64,000 bases of DNA from Natronomonas gomsonensis (GCF_024300825.1 NZ_CP101324.1:43366-107365); one strand, 5' to 3'; numbered from the stretch's first letter, positions 16,887 to 24,721 are shown. Notes: generated from the letters alone by a model not told the origin. Program-made: numbers and translations.

Positions 16887-17282
16887 ATGAGCCTGGAAGT
16901 CATCGACCGCCACAGCGAAGCACTGTTCGAGTTCCTCTGGTGTCCGGTCTGCGGGCACGAGATATTCAGTCACATTCCCTTCGAAGGTGTGTTCTGCAAG
17001 AACTGCAACACGCAGGTCGAACTCCAAGAATCCCGAGAGACACGCGGATACGAGGAGGCCGTCCTCGCCTGCTTCGACACCCACTCAACGTGGAACCTCC
17101 ACGTCGACGAGAAGCTCCGTCGCGACCTACCCGATGGGTCGGCACGGGTGAAGATCCTCGGCGCACCGGGTGCCTACAAGGTCGACTGGTGGAGTCCAGA
17201 ACCCGGCGATGACTGGGAGCCGGTCGAACGAGGCGAGTTCGACGATGTCGACGAACCAGCCGATATCTCCCATCTCGCGTAG
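16887..17282 (+). CDS. Zinc-ribbon hypothetical protein
   Basis: 131 residues from the ATG at 16887; the upstream extension overlaps the hairpin. CPVCGHE near residue 19 and CKNCNTQ near 38 form a classical four-Cys zinc ribbon. The rest is alpha/beta, ending in a WWSPEPGDDWEPVERGEFDDVD strand region. It may be an adaptor or nucleic-acid-binding protein. No enzyme motif. It is followed by a leader hairpin and the DUF6166 gene. Confidence 0.68.
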   Translation: MSLEVIDRHSEALFEFLWCPVCGHEIFSHIPFEGVFCKNCNTQVELQESRETRGYEEAVLACFDTHSTWNLHVDEKLRRDLPDGSARVKILGAPGAYKVDWWSPEPGDDWEPVERGEFDDVDEPADISHLA

Positions 17283-17301
17283 GGGCAAGCAGTCCCTGTG
17301 G

Positions 17302-17332
17302 CTGTTTTTCACCCCCTGAGGGGTGCGAGGTG
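17302..17332 (+). promoter_or_regulatory. Leader hairpin with T-run
   Basis: CTGTTTTTC then ACCCCC, TGA, GGGG, TGC, GAGGTG. It lies 29 bp before the ATG at 17361. Confidence 0.55.
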
Positions 17333-17360
17333 CTCGAACGAGTAGCTCCCGAACAGACCG

Positions 17361-17762
17361 ATGAGTAGACCTAGCGACACACACTCGATTGAACAGACAC
17401 ACCCAGCGAGCGACTGCGACGTCGCCTACGTCGGGTATCGGCAGAGCGGGCAGGCTATCGTTGAGAAACGTCCCGGCCAAGAACGGCTCACGCCAGAGCG
17501 GAGTCTCGCACTGGTGAACCACAGTCCCTCAGGCTTCGAATGGGGATATGGTGGTAGTGGTCCGGCACAACTCGCGCTCGCACTCCTCCTCGATTACACG
17601 GGTGCCGAAGCGTTTGCCCTCGACCACTACCAGGCATTCAAAACCGAGGTCGTGAGCCAGCTGGGCTGCGCGGGGTCCGACGAGTACTGGCGACTCACCT
17701 CTAGCGAGATCGACGCAGCCCTTCGTGAGACGACTGCCGAGCCAGTCGCACCGACCATCTAA
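17361..17762 (+). CDS. DUF6166-like protein, copy 1
   Basis: 133 residues. The central SGFEWGYGGSGPAQLALALLLDY (about 54-76) and FKTEVVSQL define this small family of unknown function. A close relative with an extra C-terminal domain is at 20970-21656. It is probably an intracellular accessory protein; similar domains occur in bacteria and phages. It is preceded by a leader hairpin and followed by a short charged protein. Confidence 0.72.
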   Translation: MSRPSDTHSIEQTHPASDCDVAYVGYRQSGQAIVEKRPGQERLTPERSLALVNHSPSGFEWGYGGSGPAQLALALLLDYTGAEAFALDHYQAFKTEVVSQLGCAGSDEYWRLTSSEIDAALRETTAEPVAPTI

Positions 17763-17785
17763 GCACCACTCACCGAGAGCAATCC

Positions 17786-18067
17786 ATGTCAGAACACACC
17801 CAGCCATCTCGTGCGGATGACGAATCGGCCGAAGCCAGTGAGCAACCGACACAAACGGAGTACATCGAACGCAGTGACGTCGGCGTCTCCCTCACCGTGA
17901 AGCTCAAGCGTGGAACCGGTACCAGGGATCAGGACGAGGTGATCGCGAAGGCGAAAGGCAAGACACTCGAAGATGCCCGCGAGGACATGGAAATCCTCCG
18001 GGAGTACATCCACGATCTTGCTGAGGACGCTCGCCAGATCCAGCCAGCAGCCCCACACGAAGAGTAA
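17786..18067 (+). CDS. Small charged protein (beta-helix)
   Basis: 93 residues. A disordered N-terminal third is followed by strands (GVSLTVKLKRGTGTRDQDEVIAKAK) and a long charged helix (LEDAREDMEILREYIHDLAEDARQI). This two-part architecture is common among haloarchaeal plasmid proteins of unknown function. It starts 23 bp after the DUF6166 gene, so the two may be cotranscribed. Confidence 0.65.
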   Translation: MSEHTQPSRADDESAEASEQPTQTEYIERSDVGVSLTVKLKRGTGTRDQDEVIAKAKGKTLEDAREDMEILREYIHDLAEDARQIQPAAPHEE

Positions 18068-18078
18068 TTCTTTTAGGT

Positions 18079-18098
18079 GTTGCACAGAATTGTGTAAC
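18079..18098. promoter_or_regulatory. Imperfect palindrome at the HTH gene promoter
   Basis: GTTGCACA and TGTGTAAC are separated by 4 bp, ending 6 bp before the ATG at 18105 and just after a TTTTAG TATA-like stretch. An autoregulatory operator is plausible. Confidence 0.45.
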
Positions 18099-18104
18099 CA
18101 TAGG

Positions 18105-18770
18105 ATGTACGAAGTATGCGGTGAGAAGGAACTCAAGGTCATCCTCGCGCTTGACCAAGGCGATTCCATCTCCGGCGTCGCGCGAAAGATCGACGAGAAC
18201 CGAGAGACGATTCGGCGCGTCATGAACCGCATCGAAGAAGCGGGATACGTCGCGTACGATGATGGCCTCCAGCTCGTCGATCAGACGCTCCGAGACGCCG
18301 GTCTCGAGTTCCTGACGACGGCAGCAGACATCTCACCACCATCCATCTCGGAGGCGTACGTCATCCCGCAGTTCGCCGGCCTGGACTATGCATTCACATC
18401 CATCGATGCAGTATACGTCTGGACCCAGGGCGGCTACCAAGTCGCTCGCGACCCGGAGGATTATCCCCTGTTCATCGCTGTTCGCGAGCAGGACGTCGAC
18501 GCCTGGGAGACATTCTTCGATCGGTTCGGAATCCCGACTGCGGAAGAACGCCAGCCCGCTGAAGACCTTGATTGCGCCATTCAGGTTGTCCTCGAGCCCC
18601 GGCCACAGATCGATGCCGAGATGGTCGACGGACGGCCTGTCATTCCGCTTCAGGAAACCGTGGCATTCGCGAACGAGTACTACGCAACCTTTCAGTCTGC
18701 CCTCGACATGCTCGGCCGAATGTACGACGACGTCGACACCGATGCGAATTATCGCCGAGAGCCCGCCTGA
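18105..18770 (+). CDS. wHTH regulator/antitoxin paired with a nucleotidyltransferase
   Basis: 221 residues from the ATG at 18105. The N-terminal 65 residues are an HTH (SISGVARKIDENRETIRRVMNRIEEAGYV). The rest is a conserved alpha/beta domain (PPSISEAYVIPQFAGLDYAFTS, VYVWTQGGYQVARDPEDYPLF) that is clearly related to the protein at 32427-33128. Its stop is 2 bp from the nucleotidyltransferase ATG. Predicted antitoxin or repressor of that partner; the palindrome at its promoter fits autoregulation. Confidence 0.72.
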   Translation: MYEVCGEKELKVILALDQGDSISGVARKIDENRETIRRVMNRIEEAGYVAYDDGLQLVDQTLRDAGLEFLTTAADISPPSISEAYVIPQFAGLDYAFTSIDAVYVWTQGGYQVARDPEDYPLFIAVREQDVDAWETFFDRFGIPTAEERQPAEDLDCAIQVVLEPRPQIDAEMVDGRPVIPLQETVAFANEYYATFQSALDMLGRMYDDVDTDANYRREPA

Positions 18771-18772
18771 GC

Positions 18773-19468
18773 ATGAGCCAGGAAGACCGCAGTGACGCGC
18801 TCATCCAAGTCCTCGATGAACTGGAGCAGTCAAACATTGGATTCGTCCTCGTTGGTGGATACGCGATCAGTCAGTTCGAGACGCGGTTCTCGACCGACCT
18901 CGACCTCGTCATTGCACCAGATGACTACAAGGACGTCGTGGCGTTTCTGGAACAACATGGCTTCGAACGGACAACCGAGTTCGAAGTCCCAGCAGAAGAG
19001 ACAATCTACAACCGGGAAATCGACTGCTTCGAGCGAACCGAAGGACTGCCCCATCCGGTCGGTGTGGACATTCTCGTGAACGGACTTGGGTGTCGACAAA
19101 CCGAAGCAGAGTGGTCGTTCGACTATCTATGCACGCACAGCTCCCCGACGACGATTTCAGGCGGGACTCGGTCGACGACTGCACGAGCCGCTGATGGGGA
19201 AGTGCTCGTTGCCGCCAAGCTCCATAGTGGCCGGAAAACGGATCTCGCAGATGTCCTTGCTGCGATCCCCTCGATCGACTTAGATCTAGTCGAGACACAT
19301 CTGCATCGCGGCGATGCTGATGCCCTTCGGGAACAGCTCAGTGACGCACAAGCGTTCATCGAAGAGGGCGGACTCGATCACCGATTCAAGAGCTTGTTCG
19401 GCCAATCGTCGGCATCGGCTGAGGACATCGAGATCCTCCTCGAGTTTCTCAAGCGACAACAGAAGTGA
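18773..19468 (+). CDS. Nucleotidyltransferase (AbiEii/MNT-like), putative toxin
   Basis: 231 residues from the ATG at 18773. The core FVLVGGYAISQFETRFSTDLDLVIAP (about 22-47) gives the GG-X(9)-DLD signature of MNT/AbiEii-type enzymes, with a third acidic residue expected near the GVDILVNGL strand. The C-terminal helical part ends in SASAEDIEILLEFLKRQ. Such enzymes transfer nucleotides to tRNA or proteins and act as toxins in type IV-like systems. The toxin role is inferred from the pairing with the HTH gene. Confidence 0.78.
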   Translation: MSQEDRSDALIQVLDELEQSNIGFVLVGGYAISQFETRFSTDLDLVIAPDDYKDVVAFLEQHGFERTTEFEVPAEETIYNREIDCFERTEGLPHPVGVDILVNGLGCRQTEAEWSFDYLCTHSSPTTISGGTRSTTARAADGEVLVAAKLHSGRKTDLADVLAAIPSIDLDLVETHLHRGDADALREQLSDAQAFIEEGGLDHRFKSLFGQSSASAEDIEILLEFLKRQQK

Positions 19469-19553
19469 GACAGCGGTCACCGCGACAGCAGCAGTACCGG
19501 TAGCTGCGAATCCGTTCCCGTAGCTACGGAAGACGGAAAGCGAGTTAGAGCGG

Positions 19554-19582
19554 TTTGTTGCCGCCTTGAAAAGGCGGAGGCG
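19554..19582 (+). promoter_or_regulatory. Leader hairpin
   Basis: TTTGTT then GCCGCC, TTGAAAA, GGCGGA, GGCG, ending 7 bp before the GTG at 19590. Confidence 0.5.
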
Positions 19583-19589
19583 AACATAC

Positions 19590-19811
19590 GTGAGTGACTC
19601 GTCAGACCAAGCTGCAGAACCAGATGGTCTCACACCGGAGCAACGGCTCGACCCACCAAGCACGCGACTCATCAACGCCGGTATCGTGACGATCAACGAC
19701 ATGGAGACGCTGCGAGCCTGCGTCGCCTACGAGAACGCGAATCAGCAACGGGTCCAGATCCTCCGCCGACTCAAACAGCGGGCTACCGAGATCCGCTCTC
19801 AGGGCGACTGA
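19590..19811 (+). CDS. Small helix-hairpin-like protein, paralogue A
   Basis: 73 residues from the GTG at 19590; an upstream start would run through the leader hairpin. Core: STRLINAGIVTINDMETLRACVAYENANQQRVQILRRLKQRA. The part STRLINAGIVTINDMETLRAC reads as a small helix-turn-helix or helix-hairpin-helix-like unit. It is clearly paralogous to 29522-29770, where the same segment is NTRLIKAGIATIPDMETLQEC. A DNA-binding or adaptor role is possible but unproven. Confidence 0.65.
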   Translation: MSDSSDQAAEPDGLTPEQRLDPPSTRLINAGIVTINDMETLRACVAYENANQQRVQILRRLKQRATEIRSQGD

Positions 19812-19828
19812 CGCGACACTCGGAGGTG

Positions 19829-19856
19829 TCTGTCGGAGCCTCGGTGGGTGGAGGCT
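19829..19856 (+). promoter_or_regulatory. Leader hairpin
   Basis: GGAGCC, TCGGT, GGG, TGGA, GGCTC, upstream of the ATG at 19865. Outer stem GAGCC/GGCTC. Confidence 0.45.
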
Positions 19857-19864
19857 CAATCCAA

Positions 19865-20170
19865 ATGAGCGAGCGACCCGAAATCGAGATTCAACAGCAG
19901 ACCGCGTTCGGTGATGATGGCCAGCTCGAAGTCACAGAGACGAGCGTCGAAACCTCACTCGAGGACTTCGGCGCTGACGTGGATCATCGCGACCGGGATT
20001 CACGTCTCGATCGGCCCGAGTCGAGTGAGTTCGGCGTCGACGACCGGCCTGAAGTTGAGCAACCATCCGAGGGTGAACAGTCCAGTCTCTTCGCCGATAC
20101 AGCCGAGGACCAGCAGACGCTCGCCGGCGACGATGCGGCCGCTCGCTGTCTTTTCGAGGAACAACGATGA
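19865..20170 (+). CDS. Disordered acidic protein, first gene of cassette 2
   Basis: 101 residues, mostly low-complexity Asp/Glu/Ser/Gln, with no hydrophobic core apart from short segments, so it is probably intrinsically disordered. It overlaps the zinc-ribbon gene at 20167 by ATGA and is therefore translationally coupled to it. The pair replaces the 15901-16444 arrangement of cassette 1, but the first proteins of the two cassettes are not obviously related. Confidence 0.6.
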   Translation: MSERPEIEIQQQTAFGDDGQLEVTETSVETSLEDFGADVDHRDRDSRLDRPESSEFGVDDRPEVEQPSEGEQSSLFADTAEDQQTLAGDDAAARCLFEEQR

Positions 20171-20532
20171 CACGACTCACCAATTGGACGCGAGAGAGCC
20201 GTACTCCAATCCTGGCGTACCGAAATACAGAGACCAACGTTCGAGCAGCCCTGCACCGAGCGCCGGACTCGTACGTGCATAAGTGGCGGGCCGCGATTCT
20301 CGTCGACGGCTATTCCGTATGGTCGCGCGGATTCGCGACGAAGGAAGCCACATCACTTCGTGACGAACTCCGAAAGCGCCCTCAGCCTGAACTACCCTGT
20401 CCAGAGTGTCCTAACGAAGACGTCGTCGTCGGCCAGAAGAGTGCTGACGGCGCGAAGGTACAACGGTGGTTCGAGTGTCGAGACTGCGGCTACGAAAGCC
20501 GCTCAGCAATCGTCTACGGCGCCGAGCGCTAA
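20167..20532 (+). CDS. Zinc-ribbon protein, paralogue 2 (intact)
   Basis: 121 residues. It is closely related to 16444-16809 but keeps all four Cys: CPEC near residue 78 and CRDC near 107. The N-terminus has the same basic aromatic pattern (AYRNTETN, HRAPDSYVHKWRAAILVDGY). It is probably a small zinc-stabilised nucleic-acid or protein-binding module. It is coupled to the gene before it. Confidence 0.72.
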   Translation: MTRLTNWTRESRTPILAYRNTETNVRAALHRAPDSYVHKWRAAILVDGYSVWSRGFATKEATSLRDELRKRPQPELPCPECPNEDVVVGQKSADGAKVQRWFECRDCGYESRSAIVYGAER

Positions 20533-20585
20533 TTCCCCTAGTAGAACAGACAAAGCCTTAGAAAACCGGCGTCGTGAGATCCACC

Positions 20586-20867
20586 ATGGATTGTACAGAG
20601 TGCGGTGAGCCGGTCGACGAAACAAAGGATCTCGATGTTCCTGAAACAATCCTTGAGCACGGAACAGCGAAGGTTGACCCATCAAAGTCCAAGGTCACCC
20701 AGTTGGATCAGTACGCGGATGAGATTAAGGAACACGTCGAGGCGAAGAACGGCACCGAAGACCTCTTGCCCATCATCAAAGCCATCGAAGATGCGGATAG
20801 CTACTGCGTCGGTACAGGCCTCAGCATGGGTGAGAGCCCGGACAAGATAATCTTCTACATTCACTGA
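20586..20867 (+). CDS. Small CxxC-containing hypothetical protein
   Basis: 93 residues from the ATG at 20586. It begins MDCTECGEPVDETKD, a half zinc-ribbon with one Cys pair, then a charged helical middle (QLDQYADEIKEHVEAKN, LLPIIKAIEDAD) and a beta end KIIFYIH. A second Cys pair is missing, so a dimeric zinc site or no zinc is possible. No family is recognised. Confidence 0.58.
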   Translation: MDCTECGEPVDETKDLDVPETILEHGTAKVDPSKSKVTQLDQYADEIKEHVEAKNGTEDLLPIIKAIEDADSYCVGTGLSMGESPDKIIFYIH

Positions 20868-20915
20868 CCGTTCAGCGAGAGTGCATCAGTCGCCTCGAGT
20901 ACGCTCGTCCGGCAG

Positions 20916-20945
20916 AGTTTTTCGACCCCCAAGAGGGGTGCGGGG
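20916..20945 (+). promoter_or_regulatory. Leader hairpin with T-run
   Basis: GTTTTTCGA then CCCCC, AAGA, GGGG, TGC, GGGG, upstream of the ATG at 20970. Confidence 0.55.
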
Positions 20946-20969
20946 AATCCAATAACCCGCATTCGACCT

Positions 20970-21656
20970 ATGAAGACGGATTCGACCAACCACCCACGAG
21001 CGGCAGTACAGGATGATAGTGAGCAATGCCAGACCAACGCAGACCACGTCGAGTACGTGGGTATGCGCGTCGACGGAACTCCGGTGGTGCTGAAGCTCAC
21101 AGAGCACGAGCGCCTCTCGCCCGACCGAAGCCTCGACCTCGTCCGACATAGCCCGGCGGGATTCGAGTGGGGCTACACCGGAAGCGGCCCGGCGCAACTC
21201 GCCTGTGCGCTCCTCCTCGACTACTTCGACGACGAGAGCGTCGCCCATCAGTACTACATCCAGTTCCGAAATGAGGTGGTGAGTCAGCTCGCGTGTGATG
21301 GCCCGGCTGACTGCTGGCATCTCACCGGTGACGACATCGAGGCTGCACTCGGTGAGTTCCAGGACCATCACGCCCTCACGCCGGACGGTGGCGTCGCGTC
21401 GACATCGCTGCCGGCGAATTGGAGTGCCGTGAGCCGGACAGATCGGACGGTCTTCCAGCGCCAGGACATCGACCATTACGTCGTTCTCGGTGACGGGAGC
21501 GATGAGTGGCTACTCCTGCTCTGTGCGCAGGGCGACCGCGCGTATCCCGCGCCGCTTGACCATCGAACACTTCCGGTTGAGAACGATCCTGCTTCAGCCG
21601 TTCAGGCACTCGTCGCTGAGAGTAACGACCTCGTCGAGCCAGAGGAGGACATTTGA
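20970..21656 (+). CDS. DUF6166-like protein, copy 2 with C-terminal extension
   Basis: 228 residues. Residues 25-130 match copy 1 at 17361 (SPAGFEWGYTGSGPAQLACALLLDY, FRNEVVSQLACD). A C-terminal 90-residue extension absent from copy 1 starts near residue 145 and contains an alpha/beta segment (DIDHYVVLGDGSDEWLLLLCAQG). Its TGA overlaps the next ATG (ATGA-type coupling), beginning a three-gene unit to 22344. Confidence 0.7.
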   Translation: MKTDSTNHPRAAVQDDSEQCQTNADHVEYVGMRVDGTPVVLKLTEHERLSPDRSLDLVRHSPAGFEWGYTGSGPAQLACALLLDYFDDESVAHQYYIQFRNEVVSQLACDGPADCWHLTGDDIEAALGEFQDHHALTPDGGVASTSLPANWSAVSRTDRTVFQRQDIDHYVVLGDGSDEWLLLLCAQGDRAYPAPLDHRTLPVENDPASAVQALVAESNDLVEPEEDI

Positions 21657-21811
21657 TGGACGCTCTTCGTCTCTCGCGAACTACCTACCAGCTGATCGAA
21701 CGGGCTGTCGAGGCACTGGAGCGCATCGGCCGGGAACTCGAGCGATACAACGACCGGCACGAGCGAATAGCGGAGGAAGCCACAGACGAGACGAGTCCCG
21801 ATGACTCATGA
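21656..21811 (+). CDS. 51-residue coiled-coil peptide
   Basis: A short gene between two coupled neighbours: its ATG overlaps the upstream stop (TGATG) and its own stop overlaps the next ATG (ATGA). The product is a single amphipathic helix (TYQLIERAVEALERIGRELERYNDRHERIAEE) with a short acidic tail. The tight overlaps on both sides are the main reason to call it real. It may serve as an assembly or regulatory peptide. Confidence 0.55.
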   Translation: MDALRLSRTTYQLIERAVEALERIGRELERYNDRHERIAEEATDETSPDDS

Positions 21812-22344
21812 CCGGCGAAGCGACGCTCGACGAATTCGAGGCCGAGACATCGTCCGGTGAATCCCGCTCGCCCTCACTTGGAGACCGGCTTCTCAGCCCG
21901 ATCTCGCCGTCCGTGGGGCTTCGACTGATTCCCGGTCGTGGTGATCCGTTCTATCTACAGAATCGAGGCACTGAGCGGTATCTCTTCTGTGACGAGCACG
22001 ACCGATGGTTCATACTCCAACCGTCGGCAAAAGCGTCGGAAGAGGCGTTCGTCCGCTGGGTGTATCTCCCAACGGACAAGCCCGAACGGCTGGCGCGGTC
22101 GGCGCTTCGTCGACGGACGATGATCGGTTACGACTACGTTCGGCGGTCGACCGCCCCAGACCCGGTCAGAACGACGGTGACCGCGATGTTCGTCACCGAA
22201 CGCTGGCCCGAGACGACCTACGAGTGTGGGTCCTGCGGGGCGCTGTTCGACACACCACAACAACACGCCCTCCACTGCTGGGAGGCCCATCCGTGGGTGC
22301 CGAATCCGGAGCAGGTACGCCGTCGACGTCAGCCCGACGAGTGA
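21808..22344 (+). CDS. Hypothetical protein with a C2H2-like finger
   Basis: 178 residues. The central part is aromatic-rich beta (YLFCDEHDRWFILQPS). Near residues 137-158 it has CGSC-X(10)-H-X(3)-C-X(3)-H spacing, close to a C2H2/C2HC zinc finger, followed by a basic tail. DNA or RNA binding is plausible. It is the last gene of the coupled unit; an inverted repeat lies 40 bp downstream. Confidence 0.62.
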   Translation: MTGEATLDEFEAETSSGESRSPSLGDRLLSPISPSVGLRLIPGRGDPFYLQNRGTERYLFCDEHDRWFILQPSAKASEEAFVRWVYLPTDKPERLARSALRRRTMIGYDYVRRSTAPDPVRTTVTAMFVTERWPETTYECGSCGALFDTPQQHALHCWEAHPWVPNPEQVRRRRQPDE

Positions 22345-22384
22345 GTTCGAGAGTTGAAGACAGGTGTCGGAATCGTCCAGGTGA

Positions 22385-22425
22385 TTAACCAACAACGCTG
22401 GATTCTTGGGCAGGGTGTTGGTTAA
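22385..22425. repeat. TTAACCAAC/GTTGGTTAA inverted repeat, copy 3
   Basis: 10-bp arms with a 23-bp gap between cores. Only 6 bp before the next leader hairpin. Confidence 0.85.
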
Positions 22426-22431
22426 GAGGTG

Positions 22432-22466
22432 CTGTTTTTTGCGCCCGTGAGAGGGGCGCAGGGCGC
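22432..22466 (+). promoter_or_regulatory. Leader hairpin with T-run
   Basis: CTGTTTTTT then GCGCCC, GTGAGA, GGGGCGC, A, GGGCGC. The GCGCCC tract can pair equally with either GGGCGC-type partner, the clearest two-state example. Confidence 0.6.
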
Positions 22467-22517
22467 GTGATGAGAGCGTCGTCGCGATAGTTGAGTCCGA
22501 TTTCGAGGTGACCCAAA

Positions 22518-23678
22518 ATGAAAGATCCAGAATCCAGCACCGTGTTCGCTGGCGTCGACGGACGAACCGACACAGAACTACCCGAGTGGTACCGCCAGAA
22601 GAAGAGGGTCAACGATCCAGAGTCCTTCGCCGAAGCGGTTCGCGACCTCCCGCAGGCCGTCGAGACGACCGTGGCCTATCAAAACCCCTACACCGACGAG
22701 TGGGTCGAGACGGAGCGCTTCAACGCCCTCGTCGAGCCGGGTCGGGCTCGCGACCAAGCGACGGAGAGCGAGCCTGAAACTGACCCCCTCTTTCACGTCC
22801 CGACAGACAGTTACTCGATCATCAATCCGGCCGATGTCTACCAGCCCCTCGAGGACGTCCTTCGCGAGGAGACCATCGAAGACACGTCGCTCGGGGACGT
22901 GATGTTCGGCGAGATTCGACGCTACCGGGGCGGTGGCGAGGTCCACATGGACGTGATGTTCGACGGCCTCGAGGTACGCCTCCCGGGCCGCTCGGACCCG
23001 ATCACGATGGGCGTGACCTCCGGCTACGACTTCTTCGGTGAGCACGCCGTCTACGTGGAGGGATTCGCTCAGGACGGGTACTGCTCGAATTCGATGCGCT
23101 CGCTCACCGATAAGGAAGTCATCAAGCACGTCGGGGACATCCGGAACTTCCGGACCTGGTGGGAGGAGCTTCTCGCCCAGGTCGAACTCGTCGCCGACGA
23201 CCTCTTCGGGTTCATCCGAGATGCGCAGGACATCGACCTCGACTTTTCGGACCTGCCGTTCACCGTCACCGAGTTCTACAGCCTGCTGGGCTTCCCGGAC
23301 TACCTGGCCGAGCGCGCTGCGAGCGATGCGGAGGCCAACGCGGCCTCACCGATCGAGATCGATATGTGGACGCTCCATTCCGGCGCGACGTACGCACTCA
23401 CTCACTTCTTCCAGGGCAAGGAGGGCGCGTCGCTGGACGGCTACGTTCGTACGGCCAACGACATCCTGTTCAACCCGGAGGGCACCATCGAGCGCGTCGA
23501 ACGCGCTTACGAGGAGCAGCTGGAGACAGACGGCGATGACGGGTCCCAGGCGTCACTCGCCGGCGAGCGGGCGCTCGCGAGCATCGAGCGCGTCAACGAT
23601 GATCTGCAGGAGAAGATCGACCAGTTCGAGGAGCGGGAGGACGCGCTCCGTGAGCGGTTCCAGGACGCAATGAGCTGA
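22518..23678 (+). CDS. Large plasmid/phage-type protein (DUF932-like, tentative)
   Basis: 386 residues. A beta-rich middle region (about 115-220) with MFDGLEVRLPGRSDPITMGV and GYCSNSMRSLTDK resembles the DUF932 plasmid/phage protein family; this is a pattern match, not a confident one. The C-terminal 60 residues are a charged coiled coil. High GC and many Asp/Glu are typical haloarchaeal features. It stands alone behind an inverted repeat and a leader hairpin. Conserved copies are expected on related plasmids. Confidence 0.6.
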   Translation: MKDPESSTVFAGVDGRTDTELPEWYRQKKRVNDPESFAEAVRDLPQAVETTVAYQNPYTDEWVETERFNALVEPGRARDQATESEPETDPLFHVPTDSYSIINPADVYQPLEDVLREETIEDTSLGDVMFGEIRRYRGGGEVHMDVMFDGLEVRLPGRSDPITMGVTSGYDFFGEHAVYVEGFAQDGYCSNSMRSLTDKEVIKHVGDIRNFRTWWEELLAQVELVADDLFGFIRDAQDIDLDFSDLPFTVTEFYSLLGFPDYLAERAASDAEANAASPIEIDMWTLHSGATYALTHFFQGKEGASLDGYVRTANDILFNPEGTIERVERAYEEQLETDGDDGSQASLAGERALASIERVNDDLQEKIDQFEEREDALRERFQDAMS

Positions 23679-23720
23679 AAATCGGAGCGGCGTTCACTGA
23701 AACGATCCTCAAATAACAGA

Positions 23721-24275
23721 TTATGTGAGCGGTTCCGGTTCCTCATTATATTCGACTACTAATTCGACATCCTCAGGACCGAGTTCATCGCGTTCCGCTT
23801 CCAGCGTCTCAAGAGCGTCTTTAACAGGGAAGAAATCCGGCTTCTCGAGCGCATCTTCTGTCGCCCAGGCGTATCGAATCGTTTGCTCGGAATCGATGAG
23901 GAACACGGCACGCTGCGGGACGCGCTCGTGGTTCTCCCATCCGTCATAACAGACATCATACGACTCGGCAACCCGCCCGGAACTATCACTAAGTAACGGG
24001 AAATTGAGGCCGTATTCCTCGGCGAATGCTCGGTGGGCGTAGACGCTGTCACCAGAAATTGCCCAGACATCAAGCGCCGGCGTCAGCTGAAACCACTCTG
24101 CATCGCGAATCGCACACAGTTCGTTTGTACAAACAGGACTGAAATCAAACGGGTAAAATACCAGCAACGCAGCCCGATTATTGGCAGTTGTCTCATCCAA
24201 GCTGTACTCGGTTTGTTCTCCGTCACGGAGACCTGGAAGAGTAAACGACGGTGCAGACGCTCCCTGGTTTATCAT
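23721..24275 (-). CDS. Peroxiredoxin, Bcp/PrxQ type
   Basis: 184 residues of the thioredoxin fold. The active-site region FSPVCTNELCAIRD (near residue 45) has a peroxidatic Cys in the PVCT context and a second Cys five positions on, as in PrxQ enzymes with a Cp-X4-Cr helix disulfide. It reduces H2O2 and organic peroxides in the cytoplasm using a thiol partner. It lies next to mercury-resistance genes and may relieve metal-induced oxidative stress, but it is not in their operon. Confidence 0.88.
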   Translation of the reverse strand: MINQGASAPSFTLPGLRDGEQTEYSLDETTANNRAALLVFYPFDFSPVCTNELCAIRDAEWFQLTPALDVWAISGDSVYAHRAFAEEYGLNFPLLSDSSGRVAESYDVCYDGWENHERVPQRAVFLIDSEQTIRYAWATEDALEKPDFFPVKDALETLEAERDELGPEDVELVVEYNEEPEPLT

Positions 24276-24307
24276 GTGTCACAGTAGCACACGAAGAAAG
24301 GATAGTC

Positions 24308-24345
24308 TTGGGGCTAACACCCCCACCTGAATGGAGGAGCCTCAG
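24308..24345. other. Possible remnant of an IS200/IS605-type element end
   Basis: CTTGGGGCTAACACCCCC followed shortly by GGAGGAGCCTC resembles, from memory, the right end and RNA scaffold of haloarchaeal IS1341/TnpB elements. No transposase or TnpB gene is present, so this would be a relic. Confidence 0.3.
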
Positions 24346-24376
24346 ATGTGGGATGAAATTCACTGGAGTCCGTACG

Positions 24377-24721
24377 TCAGGAGTTCGCCGTCGCCCACTC
24401 AAGAAGGGGTTCTAATCTCGAACAAATCTCATCCCCCTCGTCAGTTAGCGCGTATTCGACGCGTGGCGGAATTTCGTTGTACTGCGTCCGTGAGACGAGT
24501 CCTGCCTCCTCGAACTCAGTGAGGCGTTTCGAGATCGTCGACGTGCTCGCAGTCGGAAGATGATCTTCGATTTCCGCGAACCGCAGTGAGTCGTGTGCGC
24601 CGATGATGCTGACGAGTTGCATCGCGTATTTTCGGCTCAACGTGTCGATAACTCCTGTGAGCGGGCAGTAGCACGTCCCCTCAACATCACACGTGGGCGC
24701 CGATGAAGTAGTATCTGCCAT
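24377..24721 (-). CDS. HxlR-family winged-helix regulator with N-terminal Cys cluster
   Basis: 114 residues. The helix-wing core (LRFAEIEDHLPTASTSTISKRLTEFEEAGLV) and YALTDEGDEICSRLEPL end are typical of HxlR/MarR-like regulators. The N-terminus has three Cys within ten residues (CDVEGTCYC), a plausible thiol metal site. It is divergent from merA with a short shared promoter region containing repeats, so it probably senses Hg or another soft metal and represses merA. Sensing is inferred. Confidence 0.78.
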   Translation of the reverse strand: MADTTSSAPTCDVEGTCYCPLTGVIDTLSRKYAMQLVSIIGAHDSLRFAEIEDHLPTASTSTISKRLTEFEEAGLVSRTQYNEIPPRVEYALTDEGDEICSRLEPLLEWATANS

